Source: JACKAQ01 sp965227145 (GTDB lineage Bacteria > Calditrichota > Calditrichia > RBG-13-44-9 > J075). From it: a DNA stretch of 64,000 nucleotides. A program made the translations under genes and the position numbers. The notes below the pieces were generated by a model, which did not search any database, was not told where the DNA came from, and was given only the letters and a program-made list of their open reading frames with translations. The stretch is from assembly GCA_965227145.1 (NCBI GenBank), contig OZ245730.1, positions 434,001 to 498,000 of the forward strand, in the 5' to 3' direction. Positions 18,692 to 28,200 of the stretch are shown in pieces (the first letter of the stretch is position 1; each line of letters begins with the position of its first letter).

Positions 18692-20620
18692 ATGAGTAAA
18701 CTAAGAAAAATAATCCGGCAAATGAGTATATCCATCACGTTAACGCTGTTGATGGGGACACATATTACCGGTCTTGCACAGGATGCCGGCTTACAAAACC
18801 CGCTGCACGAGCTAGGCGCAGGCGCGCGCGCGTTTTCACTGGGGCGAGCATATGTGGCAATGGCGGATGATCCATCGGCCGTTTATTGGAATCCGGCAGG
18901 TTTGGAATATGTGCCGCGCATGTCGTTCACGCTGTTCCGCAGTCCGCTGGCGTTGGCCGGCGTCAGTTACGATTTCATCGGGTTCGTGTTTCCCACCCTT
19001 CAATTGGGTAGTGTGGGTGTCGGGTATTCGCGTATTGGCGTGGGTGATATTTTATTCACGGATGAATCCAACGCAACAGACGGCTCAACATTTAGTTACG
19101 ATTTCAGCGAAATTTACATCGCTTACGCCAAAAAAATTTGGTGGGGGCTTACACCGGGGTTAACCTTTAAAGTGCACCAACAATCTATATCGCTTACCGG
19201 ACAGGATAACAGCGCATTCGGGCTGGATGCCGGATTAATGTATCGTCCCGGTTTTCAGGATGGGATTTTCAGTGGCGTTTCCGTCGGGTTCCATTATCAG
19301 AATTTGATTAAACCGGAGCTGAATTTTTCGGCAAACAAGGATACACTGGCCAATCAGATGTCCATCGGGCTGATGAAAGGCATTCCGTTGGGATTAAGCG
19401 GAAAATTGAATGTGCTGCTCAGTTATGTGCAAATAGAAAACGGCACCAGCGCATTTCACACCGGCGCGGAATACCAGTTCCAGAATATGGGCAACATCCG
19501 GGTTGGGTTCGACAATAATACGCCGTCGTTTGGTGCTGGTGTTGAATACAAATTTATGAATATCGATTACGCGTTCGGCAACTTGAGCACGGATAACGCA
19601 TTCAGCGCATCGCACCGTTTTTCGGTGACGTTCAACCTCGGGAAATCCCGCGAGGAAAAAATATTGCAGGCTGATGAAAACCGCATCGCCAGAGAAAAAG
19701 AATTGGTCGAAAGCACCAAAACGCAGGAACGCCAGCGCCGCATCTCCGAAAGTATGCAGCGCGGAAAAGATTATCTGGACAACTCAAATTATTTTGAAGC
19801 ATCGGTTGAATTCCAGCGCGTCATTCAGGACGACCCGTTCAACACTACCGCGCAGGCGCTGTTCGACAGCTCGCAAGGATTTATCGAACGGGAATTTGAG
19901 AAACGCCAGAATGAAGCCATCGAACAAGCTGTGGACGCAGAGTTGGCTGCGAAAACCCAACAACAGATTAACATCTATTTTGAACGTGGTCGTAACCTTC
20001 TGCAAAATAAGCAATATACGGACGCGTTGATGCAATTTAATCAGGCGTTGGAATTGCGCCCGGATGACCCGGTGTTAACCGAAGCCGCCAATTCCACCAA
20101 ACGCCAGTTGAGCGAAGAAGTGCGCACACTGGTGCAGGATGCCCGCCAGAAATTCCGGTTGGGCAATTATTCGGATGCGTTGCAGGTGCTCAGCGAGGCG
20201 ATGATTCTTTCGCCCGATCCGGATCAGCCGGCCAGCCAGGCATTGCGTGATGAAATCAACACGCTCACCCGCCGGATTCGCTTGCAGCAATTCCTGATTC
20301 GCGGATTGGCGCTGCTCCGTGCGGAAGAATATACCGAAGCGCTGACCGTTTTTGAGGAAGCGATCAGGCTCGATCCGACCAACGAAACGCTCCGGCAATA
20401 TCTGGATCAAACCCGATTGCAATTGGGCACACGCCGGGAAAAAATGGATCCGGAATCCGAGAGCCAATATGCTGAGGCAATGGACCACTTCCTGGCCGGT
20501 CGATATGAACGCTCACTGGAAATTTTCCGCAGATTATCGGAAAAATATCCATATAACAAAAAACTTCAGGATGCAATCGGGGTTGTCGAAGATCGTATAA
20601 AACGCAGTAATAATCAATAA
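18692..20620 (+). CDS. PorV/PorQ-like outer-membrane barrel protein fused to C-terminal TPRs
   Basis: The 642-residue product has a signal peptide (residues 1-30, ending in TGLAQ). Next comes a PorV/PorQ-family barrel (about 31-320) with the hallmark N-terminal segment LGAGARAFSLGRAYVAMADDPSAVYWNPAGL and alternating beta strands. A charged helical linker follows (about 325-355). From there to the end are TPR-like repeats (YLDNSNYFEASVEFQRVIQDDP, LLQNKQYTDALMQFNQALELRPDD, LLRAEEYTEALTVFEEAIRLDPTN, FLAGRYERSLEIFRRLSEKYP). PorV acts in type IX secretion as the outer-membrane protein that receives substrates through their C-terminal domain. The gene directly follows a giant substrate-like gene (65 bp gap). 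A dedicated shuttle or attachment role with a periplasmic TPR scaffold is a reasonable inference, not proven. Confidence 0.8.
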   Translation: MSKLRKIIRQMSISITLTLLMGTHITGLAQDAGLQNPLHELGAGARAFSLGRAYVAMADDPSAVYWNPAGLEYVPRMSFTLFRSPLALAGVSYDFIGFVFPTLQLGSVGVGYSRIGVGDILFTDESNATDGSTFSYDFSEIYIAYAKKIWWGLTPGLTFKVHQQSISLTGQDNSAFGLDAGLMYRPGFQDGIFSGVSVGFHYQNLIKPELNFSANKDTLANQMSIGLMKGIPLGLSGKLNVLLSYVQIENGTSAFHTGAEYQFQNMGNIRVGFDNNTPSFGAGVEYKFMNIDYAFGNLSTDNAFSASHRFSVTFNLGKSREEKILQADENRIAREKELVESTKTQERQRRISESMQRGKDYLDNSNYFEASVEFQRVIQDDPFNTTAQALFDSSQGFIEREFEKRQNEAIEQAVDAELAAKTQQQINIYFERGRNLLQNKQYTDALMQFNQALELRPDDPVLTEAANSTKRQLSEEVRTLVQDARQKFRLGNYSDALQVLSEAMILSPDPDQPASQALRDEINTLTRRIRLQQFLIRGLALLRAEEYTEALTVFEEAIRLDPTNETLRQYLDQTRLQLGTRREKMDPESESQYAEAMDHFLAGRYERSLEIFRRLSEKYPYNKKLQDAIGVVEDRIKRSNNQ

Positions 20621-20624
20621 CTCG

Positions 20625-20651
20625 AACACGCTGATCTGCCACGTGTTTTTT
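20625..20651 (+). terminator. Candidate Rho-independent terminator
   Basis: AACACG (20625-20630) pairs with CGTGTT (20642-20647) across an 11-nt loop and runs into a T-tract (20646-20651). It starts 4 bp after the stop of the PorV-like gene. The stem is short, so confidence is moderate. Confidence 0.4.
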
Positions 20652-20759
20652 CGGGGCTAAATTCTGTAAACTTATAAAAATACGGAATGATTATCCCAAA
20701 AAATCGTTTGGTAATCGGGTGATGGCAAACTAATTTTATTGAAAAACTGATTCAAGAGA

Positions 20760-23372
20760 ATGTTCAAAAATATCTCCAAGGAAGAACTTGTTGTTCCCGC
20801 CGCGATGACCCAACTGGCATCGGTTCGCGATTTTATTGAACACATCGGCAAGAAATACAAGATTTCTCCCAAAATAGTGAATTCCTTTAAACTGGTGGTG
20901 GATGAAGCCTGTACCAACATCATCCGGCACGGTTACCAGAACGTAAAGGATGGTAAAATTACCATCCGGGCGATTATGCGTCGCCTGAGCGTTACGCTGG
21001 TGATCATCGATAAAGGGAAAACCTTCGACCCGCGGCAATTGAAAAACCCGGATCTGGATCAGTACGTCAAAATCGGGAAAAAGGGTGGTTTGGGCATTTT
21101 GATGATGCGCCGCCTGATGGACGATATCCAATACAACATCACTGCCGAAGGCAACGAACTGCGCCTCACAAAAACCCGCGATGCGGCTATTGAATCGTCT
21201 GTTTCTGCATATTACAATTCCATGTCGCTGCGGCGTAAGTTTTTTCTTTTCACATGTTTAGGGATGTTTTTGGTGACAGCCATCGCATATTTTGCGGTGG
21301 TGCCGAGCGTAAAATCCAATGTGCAAAAGAACCTGTTTGCGGATGTCCGGGCGATTGCCCAGGATTTCGCAAAAACCAATTACGAACTGCTCCGCGAAGA
21401 GCAGGATTTGATTCTGGCGGAGAACGCCAAATCGATTCAGCAAAACCGCCCGGATCTGGTGCAACGCGCAATGATCGCCCGGCAAGATTGGGAAATTATT
21501 GCGGTTTATCCGTTTGATCGCGAAATGATCAACCAAAAATTGTTGATCGATGAATTGAGCGTGATGGAGAGCGATAGCCAGATTACCATTTACGAATCCG
21601 AAGTGGATGGCCGGTTGTGCTATTATTTTATTGCACCCGTTCGCCCGGAAACCGGCGATATCGATCCGATCGGTTACGCCCTGCTGCAGGTGGACGACGA
21701 GCATATTCAAAATAAAATTGCCGGCGAAAATGTTCGCTGGGTTATTTTCCTCGGTATTTTGATGTTTGGCGGCATCCTCGGGATTGGCTGGATGGTCACG
21801 CAAATTACCAAACCGTTCCACCGATTGGCAGAATGGGTGCGGCAAGTTGCCCGGGGACAGGTGGATCAGGAGGAAATTGACATCGACGCCCGCGATGAAA
21901 TCGGGGAAATTGCCCAGGCTTTTAGCGAAGTGACCAGCAAATTCCGCGAAGCGCAGGCAAATGTGATCGAGCAACAGCGGCTCCAGAAAGAGTTGCAGGT
22001 TGCCCAGGAAATTCAGCAAATGTTGCTGCCCAACGATTTCCCGGATGTGGTCGGATACGATATTACATCGTATTATCAATCCGCAAAAGAAGTGGGCGGG
22101 GATTTGTTCGACTTTGTGCAAGTCGATGACCAGAGCATCGGCATTTGCGTTGCAGACGTTTCCGGTAAAGGCATTCCCGGATCGTTGGTGATGACGATGA
22201 TCCGCACATCGCTGCGGCTGGAAGCGCGCGCCAACAAAAATCCGGCCGAAGTGCTCACCAAAGTGAACAGTTTTGTGACAGACGATATTCGCCGGGGCAT
22301 GTTTGTCACCATGTTTTATGTGATTCTCGATTCCCGCGAACGGACGGTTTCATTTGCCAGCGCCGGTCACAACCCGATGATCGTGTATCGCGGAAAAAGC
22401 AAAGAAACCTATTACCTCAATCCATCGGGTTTCCCGGTGGGCATTACTTTGCCGGATATCAAATTATTTGGCGAACGGGTGCAGGCAGACCGCATCCGGC
22501 TCCACCCGGATGACATTTTGGTGCTCTACACCGACGGCATCACCGAAGCGATGAACGCACAGCGCGAGCTGTATGGTGATGAGCGATTTTTATCCGCCAT
22601 CCGTAAATTCGGGCATTTGGATGTTGTCGAATTTGTGAACGCGCTGAAAAATGATATTTTGACATTTACCGGCGGTTTCGAACAAAACGACGATATTACA
22701 TTGGTTGCCATCAAAGAAAACATGGCGGCTGTTGATGTAAAAGTGAACGGTTTCCAGGATATGTTCGAAGCTGTTCAGGAATACGATGAATTGACCGTGG
22801 CGGAAGCCTGCAAAATCGCCGGAATTTCGTCATCCACTTTCTACCGCTATCGCAAAATTTACGAAGAAGGTGGCTACGATTTGCTTCGCGAAATGCTTCA
22901 CGGATACACCAACCTCGGTTTGCGCCATATGAGTGTGGAATTGAAAACGAAAATGTATGACATCATCCGCAGATACCCGCATTACGGCCCGAAAAAAATC
23001 AGCGATTTGCTGAATACGGAAGAATACGGATTTGTGGAAATGCCGCCGGTGCTGATTTACGAAGAACTCAAACGTGCCAAACTGAATACCAAAGAACGCC
23101 GGGAATCGTTTGTGCAGCGCGGTGGAAAACGGCGCCTCAAACCGCCGGGAACGCCGCTGTTGACGCTCGATGGCGAAGTGCTGGTCGGTTTCCGCAGCGA
23201 AGATCAGCCGGCGATAGATATGCCGTTTGCGCCCGCACCGATAAATTCATCTGTGCGCAGCAAAGAAAAACTGATTTCCGCACGCGGAAAAGCGCATAAA
23301 ACAGCATTTGGAAATCTTCAGCGATATGAAGAAACCCGTGTCGATCAACCGGATAAAGATGACGAAAATTAA
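20760..23372 (+). CDS. RsbW-like ATPase / membrane sensor / SpoIIE phosphatase fused to a transposase-type HTH
   Basis: An 870-residue multidomain regulator. Residues 1-145: GHKL anti-sigma-type ATPase (VDEACTNIIRHGY N-box, VIIDKGKTFDP, GGLGILMMRRLMDD). Residues 160-183 and 327-348: membrane helices flanking an extracytoplasmic sensor. Residues about 348-402: HAMP, then a short coiled coil. Residues about 416-645: SpoIIE/PP2C phosphatase with its metal-binding acidic residues (GGDLFDF, ADVSGKGIPG, LYTDGITEA, NDDITLVAIK). Residues about 676-790: two consecutive HTH units like those at the N-terminus of IS481/IS3-type transposases (VAEACKIAGISSSTFYRYRKIYEEGG and RRYPHYGPKKISDLLN). There is no DDE catalytic domain. 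A basic, Pro-rich tail ends the protein. Kinase and phosphatase in one chain could phosphorylate and dephosphorylate the STAS protein encoded next. The HTH fusion is unusual and suggests DNA contact. Confidence 0.85.
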   Translation: MFKNISKEELVVPAAMTQLASVRDFIEHIGKKYKISPKIVNSFKLVVDEACTNIIRHGYQNVKDGKITIRAIMRRLSVTLVIIDKGKTFDPRQLKNPDLDQYVKIGKKGGLGILMMRRLMDDIQYNITAEGNELRLTKTRDAAIESSVSAYYNSMSLRRKFFLFTCLGMFLVTAIAYFAVVPSVKSNVQKNLFADVRAIAQDFAKTNYELLREEQDLILAENAKSIQQNRPDLVQRAMIARQDWEIIAVYPFDREMINQKLLIDELSVMESDSQITIYESEVDGRLCYYFIAPVRPETGDIDPIGYALLQVDDEHIQNKIAGENVRWVIFLGILMFGGILGIGWMVTQITKPFHRLAEWVRQVARGQVDQEEIDIDARDEIGEIAQAFSEVTSKFREAQANVIEQQRLQKELQVAQEIQQMLLPNDFPDVVGYDITSYYQSAKEVGGDLFDFVQVDDQSIGICVADVSGKGIPGSLVMTMIRTSLRLEARANKNPAEVLTKVNSFVTDDIRRGMFVTMFYVILDSRERTVSFASAGHNPMIVYRGKSKETYYLNPSGFPVGITLPDIKLFGERVQADRIRLHPDDILVLYTDGITEAMNAQRELYGDERFLSAIRKFGHLDVVEFVNALKNDILTFTGGFEQNDDITLVAIKENMAAVDVKVNGFQDMFEAVQEYDELTVAEACKIAGISSSTFYRYRKIYEEGGYDLLREMLHGYTNLGLRHMSVELKTKMYDIIRRYPHYGPKKISDLLNTEEYGFVEMPPVLIYEELKRAKLNTKERRESFVQRGGKRRLKPPGTPLLTLDGEVLVGFRSEDQPAIDMPFAPAPINSSVRSKEKLISARGKAHKTAFGNLQRYEETRVDQPDKDDEN

Positions 23373-23411
23373 AAATCGTCCGGGTTGTTTTGAGTAAATG
23401 ATGTTGTATCT

Positions 23412-23446
23412 TTGACAATATCATTATTCACAAAAATGATTTTTTT
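23412..23446 (+). promoter_or_regulatory. Overlapping promoter-like and terminator-like signals before the STAS gene
   Basis: TTGACA (23412-23417), a 17-bp spacer and AATGAT (23435-23440) form a sigma70-like pair about 70 bp upstream of the STAS gene. The same bases also allow an AT-only hairpin, ATCATT (23420-23425) with AATGAT (23435-23440), followed by a T-run (23441-23446), which would read as a weak terminator of the upstream gene. I cannot tell which reading is functional. Confidence 0.35.
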
Positions 23447-23507
23447 CTGTATAAAATGAATATAAAGTTCGATGATAAAAAAGATATAATGACTGACGGA
23501 GGATTGA

Positions 23508-24290
23508 ATGGAAGGAATTCAAGTCTCAACGCTTAACGCCGGATCCCACAACCAGATTTCTATTATTAAAGTGGGCGGTTATATTGACACAACGACCTCC
23601 GCCGAAGTAGAGCGTTCGCTGAATGCTTTGCTCAAACAGGGGCGTTACCAAATCATAATTGATTTGGGTGCTGTCGACTACATCAGTAGCGCCGGTTGGG
23701 GGATTTTCATCAGTGAAATCAAATCGATCCGGGAAAATAACGGCGATCTGAAACTGGTGCAGATGATCCCGGATGTATATGAAATTTTTGAACTTCTGGA
23801 ATTTCATCACATTTTGGATGTTTACGACTCGGTGCAGGAAGCGGTGAACAAATTTGAAGAATCGCAATATGTTGAAGTGGTTTCGGAATCCCGGGTTAAA
23901 GCGCAGCCGAAAGAAGCCGCGCCAAAACCGGTAACGAATACCGCACCAACAGCGCAAACGCCACCCACACCACGGTACGAAAATCGTGAGCAAGCGGCAA
24001 CGGCAGCTGCGCCAAAACTGCCCAATTTACCCAATTCCGCTGCAACAGCCGCTACGGAAGAGCCGCGTAAACAATCCATAATAGATACGGCAACCCTTCC
24101 TGTTGAGGAAAAAGTGAAACACATCGTCCGGCAAAACCCGGAATTCGGTGCATACAAAATCAACAAACGGTTGAATACACCGGATTATGGTTTTGCGCGA
24201 ATCGGTTGGTTCGGCGTGCGTTCCCTGCTCAGTCAGTTGGGATTAAATTCCCGCGGCAAACGCCGTGAATTTGCGCAAAAATCCAGATAA
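23508..24290 (+). CDS. STAS-domain anti-anti-sigma-like protein with a transposase-type HTH tail
   Basis: The 260-residue product begins after a strong ribosome binding site (GGAGG, 23499-23503). Residues 5-115 are a STAS domain with the expected phospho-acceptor region (IIDLGAVDYISSAGWGIFISEIK; the serines in YISSAGW are the usual site). Residues 125-195 are a low-complexity Ala/Pro/Thr linker. Residues about 198-260 repeat the last HTH of the preceding SpoIIE protein: VRQNPEFGAYKINKRLNTPDYGF here against IRRYPHYGPKKISDLLNTEEYGF there. A basic tail follows. STAS proteins bind and inhibit anti-sigma kinases when dephosphorylated; the upstream protein supplies both opposing enzymes. The shared DNA-binding-like domain suggests that this pair acts on DNA directly or docks through the common domain. 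No sigma factor is visible nearby. Confidence 0.8.
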   Translation: MEGIQVSTLNAGSHNQISIIKVGGYIDTTTSAEVERSLNALLKQGRYQIIIDLGAVDYISSAGWGIFISEIKSIRENNGDLKLVQMIPDVYEIFELLEFHHILDVYDSVQEAVNKFEESQYVEVVSESRVKAQPKEAAPKPVTNTAPTAQTPPTPRYENREQAATAAAPKLPNLPNSAATAATEEPRKQSIIDTATLPVEEKVKHIVRQNPEFGAYKINKRLNTPDYGFARIGWFGVRSLLSQLGLNSRGKRREFAQKSR

Positions 24291-24360
24291 ACCGGTTTTT
24301 GTCGCGCATTCTGCGAAATTGCAAACATAGTTATGCCGGATTTTTCCGGCAAAAAAAGTT

Positions 24361-24396
24361 AAAGACAGGCTTCTGAAGCACTGTCTTTGCCTTTTT
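24361..24396 (+). terminator. Rho-independent terminator after the STAS gene
   Basis: AAAGACAG (24361-24368) pairs with CTGTCTTT (24381-24388). The interior GCTTC/GAAGC can extend the stem, and a T-tract lies at 24392-24396. It sits 70 bp after the STAS stop codon and before the DUF4159 gene. Confidence 0.75.
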
Positions 24397-24528
24397 AGGG
24401 GATTTGCCAATTTCAGAAACTTTTAGTGGTTTTCCGGGTAAACAATCTGAACGTTCCGGATTCGGATCAACGCTGTGTTGTCAACAAAAAAGCCAAAACA
24501 AACGCTAATCTGCCAATGTAAATTCGAT

Positions 24529-25200
24529 ATGAAATTATCTCCCAAATACCTGTTTTTACTGATGATATTCGCGGTATTGTTTGCGACGCAGTCCGTAGTT
24601 GCCCAAAACCCGGTATCGGTTGCGCGCATCAAATACGACGGCGGCGGAGATTGGTATGGAAACCGCACCACATTTGTCAATCTGTTCCGCTTCATGCGGG
24701 AAAACAACAATGTGGAAACAACCGAACGGGAAATTGTGCTTTCAATTACCGATAAAGATTTTTTCAAATATCCGATTGCCTATATTGCCGGACATGGCAA
24801 CATCAAATTTTCTGCGCCGGAAGCAAGTCGCTTGCGCGAATATCTGATAAAAGGCGGCTTTCTGTGGGCAGATGACGATTACGGGATGGACCCGTATTTT
24901 CGCCGGGAAATGAAAAAAGTTTTCCCGGAATCGGACTGGGTTGCGCTGCCATTTTCGCACCCGGTTTTTCACATGCAGTTTAATTTTTCCAATGGATTGC
25001 CAAAAATCCACAAACACGATGGCGGCCCGCCGGTTGCATTCGGGCTCTTTTTTGAAGGACGAATGGTGGCATTTTACAGTTACAATACCGATATCAGCGA
25101 TGGCTGCGAGGATGCCGACGTTCACAACGACCCGCCGGAAGTGCGCCGTTCCGCCCTGCAAATGGGAACCAATATTTTATTGTGGGCAATGTTGCAGTAA
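24529..25200 (+). CDS. DUF4159 domain-containing exported protein
   Basis: I start at the ATG at 24529 because it begins a proper signal peptide (MKLSPKYLFLLMIFAVLFATQSVVAQ). An in-frame ATG 54 bp upstream would add a polar leader with no role. The mature protein (about 197 residues) matches DUF4159: RIKYDGGGDWYGN near its start, PIAYIAGHGNIKFSAPEASRLREYLIKGGFLWADDDYG in the middle and a conserved His/Asp-rich region later. The fold resembles a class I glutamine amidotransferase-like domain, but the function is unknown. DUF4159 genes often lie in BatA/MoxR-type clusters. Here a DUF4175 gene follows 46 bp downstream on the same strand, which suits an envelope-integrity role. Confidence 0.8.
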   Translation: MKLSPKYLFLLMIFAVLFATQSVVAQNPVSVARIKYDGGGDWYGNRTTFVNLFRFMRENNNVETTEREIVLSITDKDFFKYPIAYIAGHGNIKFSAPEASRLREYLIKGGFLWADDDYGMDPYFRREMKKVFPESDWVALPFSHPVFHMQFNFSNGLPKIHKHDGGPPVAFGLFFEGRMVAFYSYNTDISDGCEDADVHNDPPEVRRSALQMGTNILLWAMLQ

Positions 25201-25246
25201 AATGTCCGGTTCAAATTTCGCAAATAATTAAAAAGAAGTACAAATA

Positions 25247-28200
25247 ATGAGCAATACAATCGATCCCATCTATCACGAAACGCACGAAAAAGTGTTGGCG
25301 GTAAACCGCAAATTCCGGCTGATCCACGTTGGCGCAGCGCTGTTGCAATTTGTGTTTCTGGCAATTTGCGTGTTTTTGGGATTTCTGTTTATCGAAGTAT
25401 TGTTCGATTTGATTACGCCGCTGCGTCTGCTGTTTTGGGTGCTGTTGGCTGGCGGTCTCGGTTATTTTCTGATCAAAGAAATTGTGCCGAATTTGCGCCG
25501 CGCATTTTCGCCGGCGGAGCAGGATCTGTATCAAATTTCCCGGCTGATCGGCGATGAAACCCCACAGGTGCAGGATGCACTTGTCAATTTTTTGCAAATT
25601 TATCGCGATGAAGGCATTGCCACTCACGCAGCGTTCAAAAATCTCTCGCTAAAACAACTTTACAACACATTCCGCGATGTCGATTTCGGCAAAATTCTCA
25701 ATCTGGCCGGCTGGAAACGTCCCGGCATTCGGCTGCTCGCCGCGTTGGGCGGATTTGTGTTTATGTTCCTGCTGTTTCCCGGCGCAACCAACCAGACTTT
25801 TTTGAAAATTTTGCATCCGACTCAATCGTTCGAACCGCCGTTTCCGGTCACGCTAAAAAGCATTTCCGGCGAACAAGTAGTGCTCAAAAACGATCCGGTA
25901 ACGCTGGAAGGTGAATTCACCGGCGTAATGCCATCGCGATTATGGCTGGTGCTGGAAAATTTCGCCGATGACAGCAAATCGCCGGAACTGGAACGACTGG
26001 AAGTGCCGCTGCGCAGTGGAAATCGTTTCGAATATGAATTGAAGCATGTCAAAAATCGATTCAACTATTGGTTTGAAGCGCAATTGGATATGCGCGGATT
26101 TGAAAATCGTCCCGCCAAAAGCGATATGAATGCGGTGCTGGTTAAGGAGCGTCCGTTTATCCGCGAGTTGCAGGCAAAGCTGGCATATCCGGTTTACACG
26201 CGATTGCCCGAAAAATTTCTGCCGCTCAACGATGGTGAAGTTACCGCGCTGAAAGGCACGACGGTTGACATTCGCATCGAGGCAAATAAATCGCTCACCG
26301 GCAGTTGGTTTCAGTTCGACGATTCCACCCGGATTGAGCTGCAAACCAATGGAAACCGCGCAACCGGGCAATTTACGGTTCGGGAAGACGGGCAATATCA
26401 TGTCGGTATTCGCGATGCGGATGGCATTGAAAATTACCAACCGGTGCAATACGCCGTTTTTGCGCTGCAGGACGAACTACCGTTTGTGGAAATCACCCGC
26501 CCGGGACAGGATCTGGAATTGGGCGAAGAGCTGGATTTGCCACTGCTAATCAATCTTCGTGACGATTACGGATTTACAAAACTGAGCCTGAAGGGGCGGC
26601 ACATCAAAGCCGGCTCCACCGGCGATACCAGCGAATTTGCTATCGATGTGCCGTATCAGCGTATCGAAGCGACGCGGGCGCTGGCGGATTATCGCTGGAA
26701 TTTGCGCAATTTCTATCTCTCGCCGGATGACTTCGTCGAGTATTTCGCCGAAATTCGCGATAACGATGTTATCACCGGACCCAAAACGGCACGCAGCCAA
26801 ACGTATGTGCTCCGCTTGCCATCGCTGATGGAAGTGCTGGCCAAAGCGGATGAAAATTTATCCGAACAATTGGAAGACACCCGCGAAATTGCCGAAGAAA
26901 CCAAAGCGCTGAAAGAAAAGCTCGAAGAAATAAATCGCGAAATGAAGCGGGAAGAGGAACTGACCTGGGAACGCAAACAGCAAATTCAGGAGCAGGCTCA
27001 AAAGCAGCAGGAAAATCTGGATAAAATGCAGGAATTGCGCGAAGAACTGGAACAGGTGATCAGCGATCTGGAACAGCGCGATGTGCTCAGCCAGGAAACG
27101 CTCGAAAAATATATGGAACTCCAGCAGATGATCGAGGACCTCGCTTCGCCGGAAATGCTGGAAGCGTTGAAAGAGCTGCAAAAAGCGATGGAAAACGCCA
27201 ACATGGAAGAAATTAAGGAAGCAATGGAACGCTTCGAATTTTCTGTTGAACAATTTGAGGAACGCATCGAGCGAACGTACGAGTTGTTCAAACGTGTTCA
27301 ACTGGAACAGAAAATGGACGAGTTGAACAAAATGGCCCAGGAAATGCTGGATGCCCAAAAGCAAATCAACGAGCAGCTTCAGCAGGAAAATTTGTCGAAA
27401 GATCAGCAGGAACAACTCGCCCAACAGGAAGAAAATCTCGCCGAAAACAGCGATGCGATGGAAGATGCGCTGGAAAAAGCAACTTCGGAATTTGAAGAAA
27501 TGATGCCGGAAATCGCTGAATCGCTCGAAAAAACGCGCGAATTTATGGACGAGCAGCAAATCAGCGAACAGATGCAGCAGATGCAACAGCAAATGCAGCA
27601 GGGGCAGCAGCAAAACGCTCAAAAAAGCGGCGAAAATGTCCAAAAACAATTGGAGATGGTGCAAAGCCAAATGCAGCAAAATCGTCAGCAAATGCAGCAA
27701 CAACAGCAGCAGGAGTTGATGCAGGCGATGCAAAAAGTACAACAAGATTTGCTGCGGTCTTCATTTCAGCAGGAAAAATTGGTGGAGCGCTCTCAAAATT
27801 CGGATATGGCATCCAACAGCATCAACCAAACCGCCCGCGAGCAGGCTCAGTTGCGGGAGAACGCCGGAAATATCGTTCGGCAAATGCTGGAAATTTCCAA
27901 CAAATCATTTTTTATGCAGCCGGGAATGAGCCAAATTATGCAATCGTTGATGGGAAATATGGAAAATGCCCTTCAGGGATTATCGAACCGCAACCCGCGC
28001 GGTGCGGCGCGATCGCAGCAAAAAGCGTTGGGCAATTATAATGAAGCAATCATGTCCATGCAAAGCTCGATGAACAGCATGATGCAATCGCAATCCGGCA
28101 CCGGATTTGAACAATTTATGCAACAAATGCAGCAAATGGCCGGACAGCAGGGGCAACTGAATCAAGAATCGATGAGCATGTTCCAGCAGGGGCAACGTCC

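Noticed and set aside
21258..22121. 287-codon minus-strand frame inside the SpoIIE gene
   Set aside because: It lies fully antisense to a confidently assigned gene and its translation shows no domain pattern.
24335..24350. Terminator hairpin GCCGG/CCGGC
   Set aside because: It is followed by A residues rather than T on the plus strand; the true terminator is the hairpin at 24361-24396.
26858..27745. 295-codon minus-strand frame, Leu/Phe/His-rich
   Set aside because: It is the complement of the Gln/Glu-rich coiled-coil coding region of the DUF4175 gene; composition explains its length.
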